NCBI GenBank assembly: GCA_030734395.1
Contig: JAUZTG010000033.1
Coordinates: 1-64,000 of the forward strand
Reading direction: 5' to 3'
Source of the DNA: Sarocladium kiliense
Lineage: Eukaryota; Ascomycota; Sordariomycetes; Hypocreales; Sarocladiaceae
DNA: 64,000 nt
Below are positions 45,570-56,589 of the stretch, in pieces. Each line of letters begins with the position of its first letter. Within the stretch, counting starts at the first letter, position 1. Position numbers and translations under genes: made by a program. Below the pieces are notes generated by a model. It was not told the origin of the DNA and made no database searches. It worked only from the letters and a program-made list of their open reading frames with translations.

Positions 45570-45969
45570 AGTAGAAGCACTTGTGAAGGAAACCTGGCGT
45601 AGTGCATTTCATCTCAAAGACGGTGTTTCCACAGGATTGGGAGTCAAATATTGTGTTTCCACAGGTTTCGAAGCAAATCATGTGGATCCCCATGTTTCAT
45701 AATCAAATCATGTGTATCCACGTCTTTTAGATGGGTGTGGGTGGGATGACACCCTGCCTGGCTTGGCATTAGTGGTGAGGGATGGTGGGGGGCGGGTTGT
45801 TGCCAGGGTATCATGCACTCTACTAGTAGCACCCCCGACTCATTTGGAGGTGCTCGGGGAGCCACGGATGATCGCTTGCAAGTCGGTGGCCCGAGGGCCA
45901 TGATTGGAGTTATTCAAGCATGTGTTTGTTCTTCTCTTGGGTAATTCCTGCACGTCAACGTTACACGAC
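45570..45969. other. divergent promoter between unknown gene and methyltransferase
   Basis: A 26- to 27-bp motif ending GTGTTTCCACAGG or GTGTATCCACG recurs about four times between 45617 and 45723 (GTGTTTCCACAG at 45624 and 45652, GTGGATCCCCATG, GTGTATCCACG). It may be a short direct-repeat array or regulatory repeats. No gene is seen. Confidence 0.4.
45618..45725. repeat. short diverged direct repeats (TGTTTCCACAGG type)
   Basis: Units of about 30 bp, each with an ATxxTGTGKWTCCxC core (around 45624, 45652, 45680 and 45712), are repeated upstream of both divergent genes. Confidence 0.45.
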
Positions 45970-47351
45970 ATGGCGACGGTGCTGGCTAATGCAATGAGTC
46001 TTCTGCAGCCTGATGAGATTCCCACAGCCGAACCATTCAGTGACTCTGCCATCGAAGATGTACGTTTCCAGGTTCTTAATCGGATGTTTACTGACAATCT
46101 CAGGATGACGAGGTATCCACGCAGTCACTCGAGTCGGGAATTCGCAAGCATCACTTCGAGAATGGTCGGAGATACCATGCGTATCGTGAAGGCAGTGAGT
46201 CGTGGAAGACTGCCCACACCGACAGTTACTGATAGCATACAGCATATCCATTTCCAAATGACGAGGTCAGTACCGCTCAGGAGCCACCATGAACGTACTT
46301 ACAATCGCTAGGCGGAACAATGGAGATTAGGTAGGGAGCGGGACCCGTCAAGAACATTCAGGAGAAGGAACTGAACATACACTAGAATTGATGCACTATG
46401 CCTTTTGGTTGTGTTTCGATGGCAAGTTGGCTCTTCGCCAACCAAGCCCTGGGGCACGAGTTCTCGACCTGGGAACGGGCACTGGCATCTGGGCCGAAGA
46501 TTATGGTCAGTTAACAGCAGATTTTCCGGTGCACTCATAGCTGATCATTTGCAAAGCGGACGAACACCCAGATGTAGAGGTTATCGGGGTCGACTTAAGC
46601 CCTATCCAACCTGAATGGTGCGTTGGCCAGGACTGTCAGCACGCAGCACTGACACCTCTTTTTAGGGTACCCCCCAATTGCAGATTCGAGATGGACGATA
46701 TCGAGGCCGAGTGGACATGGAACTATTCGTTTGATCACATCTTTTGCCGGCAGATGGTCGGTTCCATTGCGGATTGGCCGGCGCTTGCCTCGAGGGCATA
46801 CAAGTAGGTCTCAAGCAGCGGTCAGAAATCCCTTGCTGATCGATTGCAGAAGCTTAAAACCCGGCGACTCTTTTGAGATCCAGGACCTTTTCTATCCCCT
46901 CTTCGGCAACTGCATCGATGGAAAGTTCGAACGGACGGACTTGTACGAATGGTCGATCAATATGGTGGCGGCGGCGAAAAGGTCTCGACGGCCCCTCGAT
47001 GTTGCTACACAGTTTGCGAACATACTCAGAAGTGTGGGTTTCATCGTCACGGAGGAAGTACGGTACATGCCCGTCGGACGCTGGCCACGCGATCCTAGGC
47101 TCAAGCGGCTGGGCCACATTATGGGCGAGGGACTCATGGCTGGCCTTGAGGGTCTTAGCCTTCGTTTATTCACTCGCGACTTGGGATGGACCAAAGAAGA
47201 GACTCTTGTATTTTTGACAAAAGTTCGCAAGAGTATCCGGGACCGCAATGTAAAGGCATACTTCAGAGCGTACGTGGCACCTCAGCCTGTTGGGCAACAG
47301 ACACTAACTAGTACTAGTTACGCTGTGTGTGGACGTAAGCCACTCCACTGA
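45970..47351 (+). CDS. LaeA-like SAM-dependent methyltransferase
   Basis: Nine exons: 45970-46059, 46104-46194, 46243-46265, 46312-46330, 46386-46505, 46557-46617, 46666-46803, 46850-47269, 47318-47351 (331 aa). Every junction restores the family sequence FENGRRYHAYREGTYPFPNDEAEQWRLE. The class I methyltransferase core follows: motif I VLDLGTGTGIWAEDYADEHP (100-119), VIGVDLSPIQP, and KSLKPGDSFEIQDLFYP. This is the large fungal UMTA/LaeA-like group; some members methylate secondary metabolites, others act on velvet proteins. Its substrate cannot be told. Exons 3 and 4 are only 23 and 19 nt. It lies divergent to the unknown gene at 45569 and is not near a biosynthetic core gene. Confidence 0.9.
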
Positions 47352-48499
47352 GCTTGATTGCATAACTCCCTCAAATATCCAAGTCAGAATCCCAGTCGGC
47401 ATTGCTACAGTCGGGGCTGGGGTACAGTCGGGACGGGGGATGAGGATTGTTGGAGAGGATGGGCCGACATAGGGAAGGACATGGACACGGTCACATTACG
47501 TGGAGAATTGCTCAATTCAACGAGCAACCACATCGCTCAAATGCGCCGGCGTATACAATACCATGTAGAGACTGATGAATGATCTCAAACTCAGCTTGAT
47601 GAAGCGCTTGTGAGCCTCGTGCCGACCTTGGCGGCAAATGCATTCCACCGCTGCCGTGGGGGAAAGTATACAGGGCTCCCGTGCACTTGCATACACACAA
47701 CGGCATCAACCTTTAGGATCCCTCAGTCCTCGTCAGTACCGAGATCTCACCTATGCGCCAGCCATTTTACATCCCAGTCGGCAGTTTTAGCCAACAGGGT
47801 TTTGTCTTGCAAGGTCTCCTGCATAAGCGACTGGACCAATGCAGCTTGAGTTCAAACCACCGTCTGCCCACAGCGAGATTTGCTCGATTCATCGGCCACC
47901 GAGTTCAAAAACCGCTGTGCCGCAGCTGGTAGAAGGGTGTCGGTGAGGCGAGCAATCACTTGGCTGTGCTTGGCGCCTATAACGATGAATCCTGCAACAG
48001 CCCTTGCATAAGCGGCCGTTGCTAATGCAGCCTGAGTGCCCATCACCGTCGGACTGCAGAGTGGCCTGCTTGAAGCACATACATGACAGGGGAACGTTTC
48101 GATATCGCCTCGCTGCTTAATGAGGCTCAGGTCAGACCCTTGCTTCCACATACCAAGGTACAGCGCCTGGTGTCTCGACCTGTCAAGAAGCCAATGGGGT
48201 GACTGCGTTATTACCTGGCTACTAAATGCAGCCTGCCTACTGTTCACCGACAGAGCCGCAGATCAGCTTGCCTCAGAATGCTTGTGCAAAAGAGACACAT
48301 GGTGAGCCATGCATGCATACCCGACCATGATAGCACGTTGGGACACGCGATTCTCAGTACGTGCCCAGCATTTGTCACTCAACCTGGAAAGCTATAAGTG
48401 AACAGCACGCTCCTCCTTGCGCCGGAAGTGTCGAAGGACGGAGGGTCATCCATCTCATGTATTCTCGCATTTTACTATGAATCTTCCGCATCTTTTGCT
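47352..48499. other. intergenic, with weak spaced repeats
   Basis: Two similar blocks, GCATAAGCG...AATGCAGC[C/T]TGAG...CACCGTC, occur at about 47823 and 48005, and a poorer third (AATGCAGCCTG...TTCACCG) near 48226. The period is about 180-200 bp. They may be an old tandem duplication. No gene is supported. Confidence 0.3.
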
Positions 48500-49036
48500 A
48501 TGGATTTCGATTTTCGCCTCCACGCCCACATCATTTACCTTAGTCTGGAACACGAGATTCCGCTGTTGTCAGGCTCAGACTCCAGTCTTGAGTGCTACGA
48601 TGAAAGACTCCAAGTCATCGAAAAGGCCATGGGGAGACCCAGCACTGGCCCGATGATCAAACCCACTACCGACAAACTTAGCCACAGGGCCACCTTTCTC
48701 TATGGTAACCACATTGGCAGCTGCCCACGACAACCCCACAAGTTTCCGATCCAGCTCAGTCCTCAGGACGACAACTCGACGTCAATCCCTGATTCGCCTG
48801 CTGAGAAGCGTGCTCTACTTGATGAGCTCAGCCGTGTCACGGAGAAAACACAGATCTTGCGATACGAACTGCCCGATGATATGCCAATCTTCGTGACCTG
48901 GAAGTACCTTGATAAGTGGAAATGGGCTCTCCCACAATCTAGTTTTGACGATTGTGACGAAGATGATTGGGCTCAAGCCTCAGTCAGCAGCATGCCTGAG
49001 GATGCTGACTGGGACGGGGACACTGTGCGAGAGTAG
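48500..49036 (+). CDS. unknown acidic protein
   Basis: 178 aa from ATG 48500, no intron. Coding character is best in the second half: DSPAEKRALLDELSRVTEKT, then YELPDDMPIFVTWKYLDKWK, then an acidic tail (DDCDEDDWAQASVSSMPEDADWDGD). The pattern WKYLDKWKWALP is reminiscent of fungal proteins of unknown function in variable regions. No domain was recognised; the start could be earlier if an upstream exon exists. Confidence 0.45.
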   Translation: MDFDFRLHAHIIYLSLEHEIPLLSGSDSSLECYDERLQVIEKAMGRPSTGPMIKPTTDKLSHRATFLYGNHIGSCPRQPHKFPIQLSPQDDNSTSIPDSPAEKRALLDELSRVTEKTQILRYELPDDMPIFVTWKYLDKWKWALPQSSFDDCDEDDWAQASVSSMPEDADWDGDTVRE

Positions 49037-49500
49037 GAAGGAACCATGGCGAAGTGGCAAGAGCTATGGCGAGTCGCTCCCATGGCAGTGAATTAGGGGG
49101 TCCATGGTGGTCTTTGCATGTCAGATAGTGCTTGATGCTTGTCCTTTGATGGCCAACGCCAGTAGCAAAAGAATATGACACAATGCTTCACCGAATAGAC
49201 GCATTGTGGGCACCCTCCCAACGCCTATGGAAGCAGTGAGACTGACAATGACACTCCTGCCGTGGATGTGTTCAGACCGTCACCCGTTTGTGACACTGAA
49301 ATCAGCTAAATTAGTGAAGAGCCTCATGTCCCCGGAATAGGCATGGACATGTTGTTGACGTTCTGGGATGTGTGGAGTCAGGCCATCAGCATAGGTCGGA
49401 CCCGTAACAGGGTCATTGCCAGGGCCCGGCCCGTCAAGGATCACCTGCCTGGAGTGAGGGTGGGAGTATCAACTCCACCCCCTTTGTTCAACACAACTGG
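49037..49500. other. intergenic region
   Basis: Nothing supportable is seen between the acidic protein gene and the chromodomain relic. Confidence 0.3.
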
Positions 49501-49722
49501 TTGCGCTACGGAGTGGTCGCAGTATACTTGGAGCTGTTGCTTGCAAGACGGAGATGGGGTCGTAGCACATGGTACATTGTCAAGTGGCAGGGTTTCTCGG
49601 ATGAGCATAATTCGTGGGGGAGAGGAACAAAGTATCACATGAGCGAGGAGCTGGTTCAGGCTTTCGGAGTGACCTTCAAGGGCAATCATGCAGGAGTAAT
49701 TACCTCCACGCTTGAGCGGTGA
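49501..49722 (+). pseudogene. chromodomain fragment, probably a retroelement relic
   Basis: The reading RRRWGRSTWYIVKWQGFSDE then HNSWGRGTKYHMSEELVQAF matches the core of a chromodomain (typical YLVKWKGYPDEENTWE). Only about 60 residues remain, the upstream part of the domain is degraded, and no start codon or splice partner is visible. In fungi such stretches most often come from the integrase C-terminus of Ty3/gypsy chromoviruses, though an HP1-like host gene fragment cannot be excluded. No LTR or further pol sequence was found nearby. Confidence 0.5.
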
Positions 49723-50025
49723 TCCACCCATCATACCAAAGCTGATTTATCGGCAAGCATGGCTGCCAGACCTCTTGTGCCAATCGGGTGTCTTGCGCCG
49801 CATCCGCGCTTGTTGTGGCCACTCTCCTTGTCCAACAGCACCCATATTGAGATAGAAGCAAAAGCTGGAGCATTCCCAAGCTGATCACCGTTCGCAGTTG
49901 AATATATAGCTTGGTGCATGTGGGGCCACCTAAGCACCAAGCTGGTGATGCATCTTTCCTCGGCCTTATAACATGGACATACCATGCTAACAATGTGATT
50001 GCTCCCCATCCTAAATTTCACTTCA

Positions 50026-50080
50026 TCTATCTCACTTTGTCTATCTCACTTTGCCTATTTCACTTTGTCTATCCTACAGT
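50026..50080. repeat. 14-bp pyrimidine-rich tandem repeat
   Basis: Three to four copies of TATCTCACTTTGTC and variants lie directly before the putative small gene starting at 50092, probably within its 5' leader. Confidence 0.7.
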
Positions 50081-50091
50081 TTTCTGTCAGA

Positions 50092-50423
50092 ATGGATCTA
50101 TCTGTCGGTCATGAACAAGGTTGGGGGACCATTTCCATCCAGAGGACGATCGAGGTACGTCTGTAGGATCGTTTTCCACGCAGTCACTGACAAATTTCGA
50201 GCAGATCGACGGTAAGGAGATGCTGGCCTACGATAGTGTCGTCTCTCTTTCGCTTGTCCGTATCCCTGAGGGCGAGACCCCCAGCGGGCACCATACAAGT
50301 CGACCAAATGAAGGTTTAAGGCACCGTTACACAACATGGTCACGATGTCGACGCGAACGCGCAAATGTACGGCTCAAGGACTTGCCGACGCTTTTGAATC
50401 AACAGCCATGGACGGATGTTTAG
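50092..50423 (+). CDS. possible small unknown two-exon protein
   Basis: Exons 50092-50154 and 50205-50423 (93 aa), joined across a 50-nt intron with GTACGT donor, CACTGAC branch and GCAG acceptor. Protein begins MDLSVGHEQGWGTISIQRTI and continues IDGKEMLAYDSVVSLSLVRI; the basic C-terminal part (WSRCRRERANVRLKD) is less convincing. Support is the intron quality and the pyrimidine-rich leader only. No family was recognised. Confidence 0.35.
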
Positions 50424-50904
50424 TTCCACCTTCTTAGAGCCCAGCGCTGCCTTCTACAGGCAAATTTGGAATAGGGGGACGGAGAATGAAGTCGTGACAG
50501 TGACAAGACGGTCCCACTGCCACTTGTCACATTCTCGTGCACGATACCGCCGATAGACGTGATGGTCGCTCGCTCGACAACCCTGATGCTGATCGTCTTG
50601 AGAGTCGGGCGTAATGATGCTATGTTCACTGGTCAAGATCATCCGAGTGTAGACCAAACTAGCCCCGTGTGCTTCTTTGGTTCGAACAGTGGCCTCTTGA
50701 AACAGAACGATAATTTAATGATGATATACAAGTTCAGGTGGATTGTATTCTACCTCACAACGACCGCTATTCTTTGGATGTGAGGGCCCATCTGACGAAA
50801 CCCAATTTCTCATCGAACTCAAGTGCTCAAAGAATCTGCAATGGTCAGAGATAAATATGGGGTTCAATAAAAACTTGTCTAAGCGAAAGCGGTCAAAAGG
50901 GTGT
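50424..50904. other. intergenic region
   Basis: Nothing is supported before the permease fragment. A change from ordinary to GC-rich coding-like composition occurs near 50900. Confidence 0.3.
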
Positions 50905-51850
50905 CTCTTGCTCGGCATGGTCTGTGCCGTCATCGCCTCCGCCTCCTACCTCACCATTGCTACCAAGCTCGGCATGCCCGTGTCTACTACTCACCTCACC
51001 GAGTCCCAGATCCCCGGCGTCATCGTCGGCGCCGGCGCCCTCTGGGGCATCATCATGGGCATCTTCCTCTGCCCCTGGCTCTATCGCGTCGTCATCAAGG
51101 AGGACTGGCCAGCTCAAGTCTTACCACATTCTCATGGGTCCCCTCCTGCTCCGCCGCGGCGAGGTGCCTCCGCCCCCGGCCGATTTTAAGGGCGTCGTTC
51201 GCAACTTTTACGAGGGCCACCTGACCAAGGAGGAACTTGACGCCCGCCGCGCCCGTGAGAGCCAGGACGCTGAAGCTGGTCAGGGCGTTGTCGTCCCAGG
51301 GAGCGACAAAAAAGTCGTCGACAGGAACAGTTCGAACAACGGCGAGGAGGTAACCGAACCCACCCATACCACCACCCCGCACCAGTCTCTCATCGGCCCC
51401 AAGCCCAATGCCAAATGGTACAGCGGCGCCGGCTTGTGGTACTTGTTCAAATGGCTTCTCCTCGGCGGCGTTGACCGCGACATCGTGTCGTCCCAGCAGG
51501 ACAAGTCCATTGTTGCCGGCGACATCGAGGAGATCCATTCGCACGCCACCCACTTCGACAACCGGACCTCTATACCTTCCTCCAGGTCATGACCGCCGCC
51601 TCAGCCTCATTCGTCCACGGCGCCAACGACGTCGCCAACGGCATCGGTCCTTACGCTTCGATCTACCAGATCTGGCAGACGAGCAACATTCCCGGGGCCA
51701 AGTCTGCTGTCCCCATCTGGATTCTTGCCTTCGGTGGTGCCGCTATCGTCATTGGCCTCTGGACCTATGGCTACAACATCATGAGGAACCTGGGTAACCG
51801 TGTCACTCTCATGTCGCCCGTCCGTGGCTTTTCCATGGAACTCGGCTATA
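50905..51850 (+). pseudogene. truncated, frameshifted sodium/phosphate permease (Pho89-type) fragment
   Basis: The middle of a PiT-family phosphate permease is recognisable: ASYLTIATKLGMPVSTTH, PWLYRVVIKEDW, then a cytosolic loop starting YHILMGPLLLRRGEVPPPP, then FLQVMTAASASFVHGANDVA, IWILAFGGAAIVIGLWTYGY and RNLGNRVTLMSPVRGFSMEL. The second GANDVANGIGPYA signature is present; the N-terminal repeat with the first GANDVAN, and everything after FSMEL, are missing. Frames change near 51115 and again near 51570, neither at a good splice site. The sequence is GC-rich and well conserved between the breaks, so it is either a recent decay or a captured gene piece. Confidence 0.85.
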
Positions 51851-52007
51851 ACGACCAATCCCATGCTTTGAGATTGCTTCAAGTTGACTTGCTTCTGTGT
51901 TCGACGTGGTTCTTACTCGTGAACCTCTTTCATCCAACTAACATCCCTGACTATATGCTGCCGGCTATACTGTAGAGCTTAGAGTAACTTGCGCAACAAA
52001 TTTATGC

Positions 52008-52817
52008 TTAGCGATATGGTACCAAAGCGATATGCTTGTCCTTATCTCCACATATTATATCCATTATGACTGAAGAGTCAACCTCAAGCCTGCGGCTCCC
52101 AACTCTCGTCTGCCCCTCGAACGCCTGAGTATCCTCATTAAATCTCAATTCAATTGGCAGCCAATCAGCGTTTGTCCTGATTCCAATGGACATTTCTGTA
52201 GCGCAACATAGCAAATACTCCCTGTCATCGCTGACCCAACAACGGCCACCACGACCACGCTTCCAAGTGTACGCACATCTTTCTGGTGTCTCATTCCAGT
52301 AGACGTAAACACTCGTTGTCGAGATATTAAGAACCTGATTCGGCTTGACTCTCTTTGTGCCGCGGATTCCCGAGGCGTTCCGCTTCCGCTTCTTCGATGG
52401 ACTCTTTGCTTCGCGAGCGATAGATCCGGGACCGAGTTGAGCTTCGAGTTGAGTAACCCGACTCTGGAGAGCGGTAAGCTCTGCGATAACAGAACGTAAA
52501 GGGTTTGCAGGTTCAAGGTCGATACTGAGGGTTCCAACCGTGTTAACACTGTTGTGATCGAGGTTGATGGCTTCCATTGCTGAGCCCTCCTCGCCATCGC
52601 CGTGTAGACTCCCAACGGATCCCTCAAGGACGTCATCGAGTGGTATAGCTGGAGTATCGACGGGCCCCCCATCCATCCCGCGGGCGTGCATAGATACATC
52701 GCTAGCACCGTCGAGTGAAGTTTCGTCGTTGCCAATACCGCTATCATCTGCGGCTTGCTCTTCGGCCCCGTTAACGTGGTCGACCATGCTGATTGCGCTG
52801 TTCACGAGGGTCGTCAT
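52008..52817 (-). CDS. unknown coiled-coil, probably nuclear protein
   Basis: 269 aa from ATG 52817. The N-terminal half is acidic and disordered. A short coiled coil (LRSVIAELTALQSRVTQLEA, about 126-146) is followed by a basic nuclear-localisation-like block (KSPSKKRKRNASGIRGTKRV). The C-terminal 100 residues look folded and beta-rich, with Cys and Trp (YVYWNETPERCAYTWKRGRG, YLLCCATEMSIGIRTNADWL). No domain was recognised. No intron is needed. Confidence 0.6.
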   Translation of the reverse strand: MTTLVNSAISMVDHVNGAEEQAADDSGIGNDETSLDGASDVSMHARGMDGGPVDTPAIPLDDVLEGSVGSLHGDGEEGSAMEAINLDHNSVNTVGTLSIDLEPANPLRSVIAELTALQSRVTQLEAQLGPGSIAREAKSPSKKRKRNASGIRGTKRVKPNQVLNISTTSVYVYWNETPERCAYTWKRGRGGRCWVSDDREYLLCCATEMSIGIRTNADWLPIELRFNEDTQAFEGQTRVGSRRLEVDSSVIMDIICGDKDKHIALVPYR

Positions 52818-54101
52818 ACTTGCTGTAAGCGCTGGAGTAGGGGAGAGAGATGGAGAGAGAGGGATGGAGAGAGAGGGATGGAAAGAGAAGAAGGATCTGT
52901 GTCCTCGAAGAAGGGGGCAAGTACTCCTAAATACCCTAAGAGCTGTTGACGACCTCGGCCCTTCCTCTTGCCGGCAAGACACAGCCCCATGAAGCAACGC
53001 AATTCAATGTGCTTCGCCTCCTCGTTTCACGGATACGGAGATGTCGTCTCTTCCCTTCATGAGAAGAATGTTGTGTTGAATACCGCAGGATAAAGCCACG
53101 GCAGACGAAGTTATCAATGCCCCTTGGCTTGGTCCTTGTGCTTGGAGATAAGCCTCGGCCAGTCAGTCATATGGCCCATTTAGGGGGAATCGAGCCAATG
53201 GCCAACGTTGAGGAAGATACCATGGCTGAGGCCTCCCGCGATCCGCATAGCCATGCCATGCTTGAAAACTCGTCGGCATATTGGATATCCATGGTGTGCC
53301 CCGATGTCAAGAGAAGGGTATGGAACGGGGTGAACGGAGACACTATTCGTTCACGGATACACACACCATAATGCCTGATCCTGGATGTAACAACGCGGCA
53401 TGATACTTGTCACATCAAGATAAGGCAGATTCAGCCTCGGCATGGCGAGTGAGCTTCAGAGGTGGAACTTTGGTCGATGTTGCGCTACCTGTTTTACGGA
53501 TGCCGGAGTTAGCCAAGCGTCCTTATGCAGTGTACGCTGACAAACTGACACGCCCTGGTGCCGACACATCAAGGCAAGGCAGACCCGGCTGGCATATCGA
53601 GGTCTGATACACGCATGACCTCTGTTCAAGGGGCGCAGAAGATCCTTCCGTGGCGCCATGTCGAGGCGATGGTGTCATCAGCTTCCTAATGGAGACGGAT
53701 GGGCTGAGCGGCAGGAGAAGGCAAGAAGGAGGTCGAATCTTCCAGGCGGTCACGCGTTGCAGGGAGCGAGGCAGAAATAGCCAATAAGGAGGTATGGCTC
53801 CTGCGGAAGTCACTTTATGTCACCCATCGAGGGGCCCGGTGACAGGGGCGGCCACCATGGAGGTGTGACTTCCTAGGAAGTCGAGTCATGGAGAGAGTTT
53901 GAGGTTGCTGCTTGAGAAAGGAAGGTGGCCATGCGGTGTTGGCCGAGGCAGACACGCAACAAGCCTCTGATCAATTCCCTGGGAAGGCTCTCTCGAGCAT
54001 AAATTGGAGACTACTCCCCCCAGGCCGTCTCAGTTCTACCACTATCCTCATCTTCACAAATCACCATCACGTCAGCATCCCTTCGTGTTTCCACATGCAC
54101 C
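52818..54101. other. intergenic, with GA-rich repeat and a palindrome
   Basis: This is the space between divergent genes. It holds a GA-rich tandem repeat near 52838-52890 and a 16-bp perfect palindrome, GACTTCCTAGGAAGTC, at 53867-53882. No gene is supported. Confidence 0.4.
52838..52890. repeat. 14-bp GA-rich tandem repeat
   Basis: GGAGAGAGAGGGAT-type units are repeated three to four times just upstream of the coiled-coil gene, probably in its 5' leader. Confidence 0.8.
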
Positions 54102-56589
54102 ATGGTTACCACACGGCGTGGCACTACTGTCACTGCTATATCAACGCAGCCAAGTTCACCTGAGATGACCAACGGCAATGTCACCCCTGAGAGTCCTGAA
54201 GTTGAGCCCATCACGCCTCAGCAGACTGATCAAGACGCTGCCCAAGCCGCATCACTACGCGTACACTTCGCCATGGCCATCGAAGGCCTCCTCAAAGTTG
54301 CGGATCGCGAGAATGCCGTCCCGGAGTTGAGCAATATCGTGACGGGACTCCAGCCCACAGAGAAGCAGCGCCTTCGGAAACTCTTCTTAGAGCTCTCTCA
54401 GAATTGCAGAGACCCCCGTTGTGATGGCGAAAGCGATGCGCAGGTGCCTGTTGCTTTGCCCATCGAGGTTGGAGATGCCGCCGCGGAATTGTCTCCCGTC
54501 TCAAGAAAACTTCTATGCTTGCAGCTCGTCTCTGAGGAGTCAGACTCCTTGGTCATTGACGAGGTCGAGGAAACAGCGACCGCTGGCGTTCAGTCGGTCT
54601 CTATGAAGCCACATGTGCGAAATTCAGCGGATACCAGATTCGACAACCCGGACGCTTTGCCTCCAATGGTTTTGGCGAAAAAGGAGCATCCGCCTTTGGA
54701 GACTAAGACCGAGGAAGAAAGCCACACGAGCTCCAAACGAGGCTGTGATACGGTCAATACTCACGGGATCGATCCCTCACATGCTGACAAGGCATTCAAA
54801 AGCCCAACTCGAGACGGCCATAAACCAACAATTGCACAGGGCCAGGATGCAACTGGTCTAGTGGACTGCTCTAAACAACCGTTGTTCACTGGAATGATCA
54901 CGCCTCAAGAAACGCTTTTGAAGATAGACAAAGCCGCGAGTTCCGAGGATCATCCTACAAAAAAAATCGACGACGTGGCTGAAACCTCTCAGCAAGACGA
55001 CAACGCCCAGAAGCCGGAGACAATCGATCCACTCAAGATCTCCAACAGCCTTGAGAACCCCCATTCCTTGGCAAGCATGTCTACCTCCGAATTCGCTAAG
55101 AAAAGTCTGCGGAAGGTTGAAGAGCTTGGACAGCCAGAAGCAAATCCACAGATGTACAAAGACTTCTACAACGAATTGAACCAAGCACAAAGCACCAAGT
55201 ATTGTGACGGTTCTCAGTGGGTCAAGGTCCTAGCCTCCTGGCAGGAGAATCGTCAAAGAAATGTTCTACACTACTCTCTGACAAGCATTTGCTTTTCCAG
55301 GTGGCATCACAGTCAGACTGAACTTGAGGGGTCAACAAAAGCGGCGGCTGAAAGGGTGTCCGAGAGAGTTCTACAGTCGGCTGTTAAATGCAACCAGCGG
55401 CGCAAAAATCTCAATACGCATCTCGCCCGGGGCAGGAAATGGAAAAGGCTTGTAGATGAGTTGGGCATGGGCATCCTGCTTGTGGATGCGTGGTACGTAT
55501 CCCCTATTGCCTCTTGAAAACTGTTGTCCTGATTCATTGTAGGGGCATGGCCAAGGCCACAGAAGAAGCTTTGACCAGACTGATCAGTCACATCAAAGCA
55601 TCAGATGACAAACTATCGATCCTGCAGTACTTAACGAATCAGATGGATCTACTTATGAGTAATGGTCAGACTAGTCCGGACACCTACAGACAGTATCTTC
55701 AGTCTTCCGGTTGGGTCAAAGATCGCCGTCGCTTTGCGACGGAGAAGTTCACCAAGAACGTTTCCTCCCTCGAGTGTGCGATGAAGGACTCATGCCCAAA
55801 TGGCCAAGTACGGACCACGGACAAGTCTTTCACGTTTGACATCAAGCATCTCCAGCGACTGAAGCCCACGACTTGGTTTGAGGCGGATCTCATCCTGCTT
55901 TGTCTTCATTTATCTCAAAAGCATTCATACGTCCGCGTTGGTTATTCGGTCCCTCTGCATCAGGACGATTCGACTATCCTGCGATCCAACCCTCTCCAAA
56001 CAGCTGCAAAGATGATCAAGAAATGGCATGCTACTGAAGGCGAATCTTGTTTCGTTTCCTTCTTTCCACTTTTCCTACGAGGTGACCATTTCAGCCTTCT
56101 CGAAATCAATGAAACGGATGGCTGCGTCTACTATTACGACACTCTCGAAAGGGGAGATGAGGCAGATGTCAGGGCAAGAGACCTGGGGAAGAGCGATGAT
56201 CTATGCGGTGCTAACCAGAAAATAGGCAGCTTGCGAGCAACAATTCTCGCATCTGAAGTTCGTGGTGACAGTGCGTAAATTTTGTTGCTTGGAACGCTCA
56301 GACGCTTACATCATCACAGACGGTTCAGCATCAGGATGATATTCACAGTTGCGGTCCGCTCGTTGTAGCGTTTGCTCGGCATCGCATGATGAACCTACCC
56401 ATCCCTACCGGAAAGGTGGAAGCCGATCAGATAAGAGCCGACGCTTTTAGCTTGATAAAGGGCGCGTGGGAGTCAAAGCTCCTGATCCCTGTCCTGGCAG
56501 AGAAGCGGTCAACTTCGGAAAGGGTAGGAGACGGACTTCGTCAAGCGCGTGGCAAGCGCGTCAAACTGAAAAATGCAATGGAGGTTTGA
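54102..56589 (+). CDS. Ulp1-like cysteine protease (C48) with long N-terminal region
   Basis: Three exons, 54102-55492, 55543-56257, 56320-56589 (791 aa). The C-terminal domain (about 560-760) has the Ulp1/SENP layout: TWFEADLILLCLHL, catalytic His646 in FLRGDHFSLLEI, Asp663 in VYYYDTL, Gln near 705-707 and Cys713 in QDDIHSCGPLVVAFARH. Family function: cleavage of SUMO or a related modifier. The GTTCGT donor at 56258 is the choice that joins His-Asp to Cys in frame. The N-terminal 450 residues are Ser/Thr/Glu-rich and disordered. Such single-gene Ulp1 domains with long unknown N-termini are common in fungal accessory regions; host protease or element-associated origin is undecided. Confidence 0.82.
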
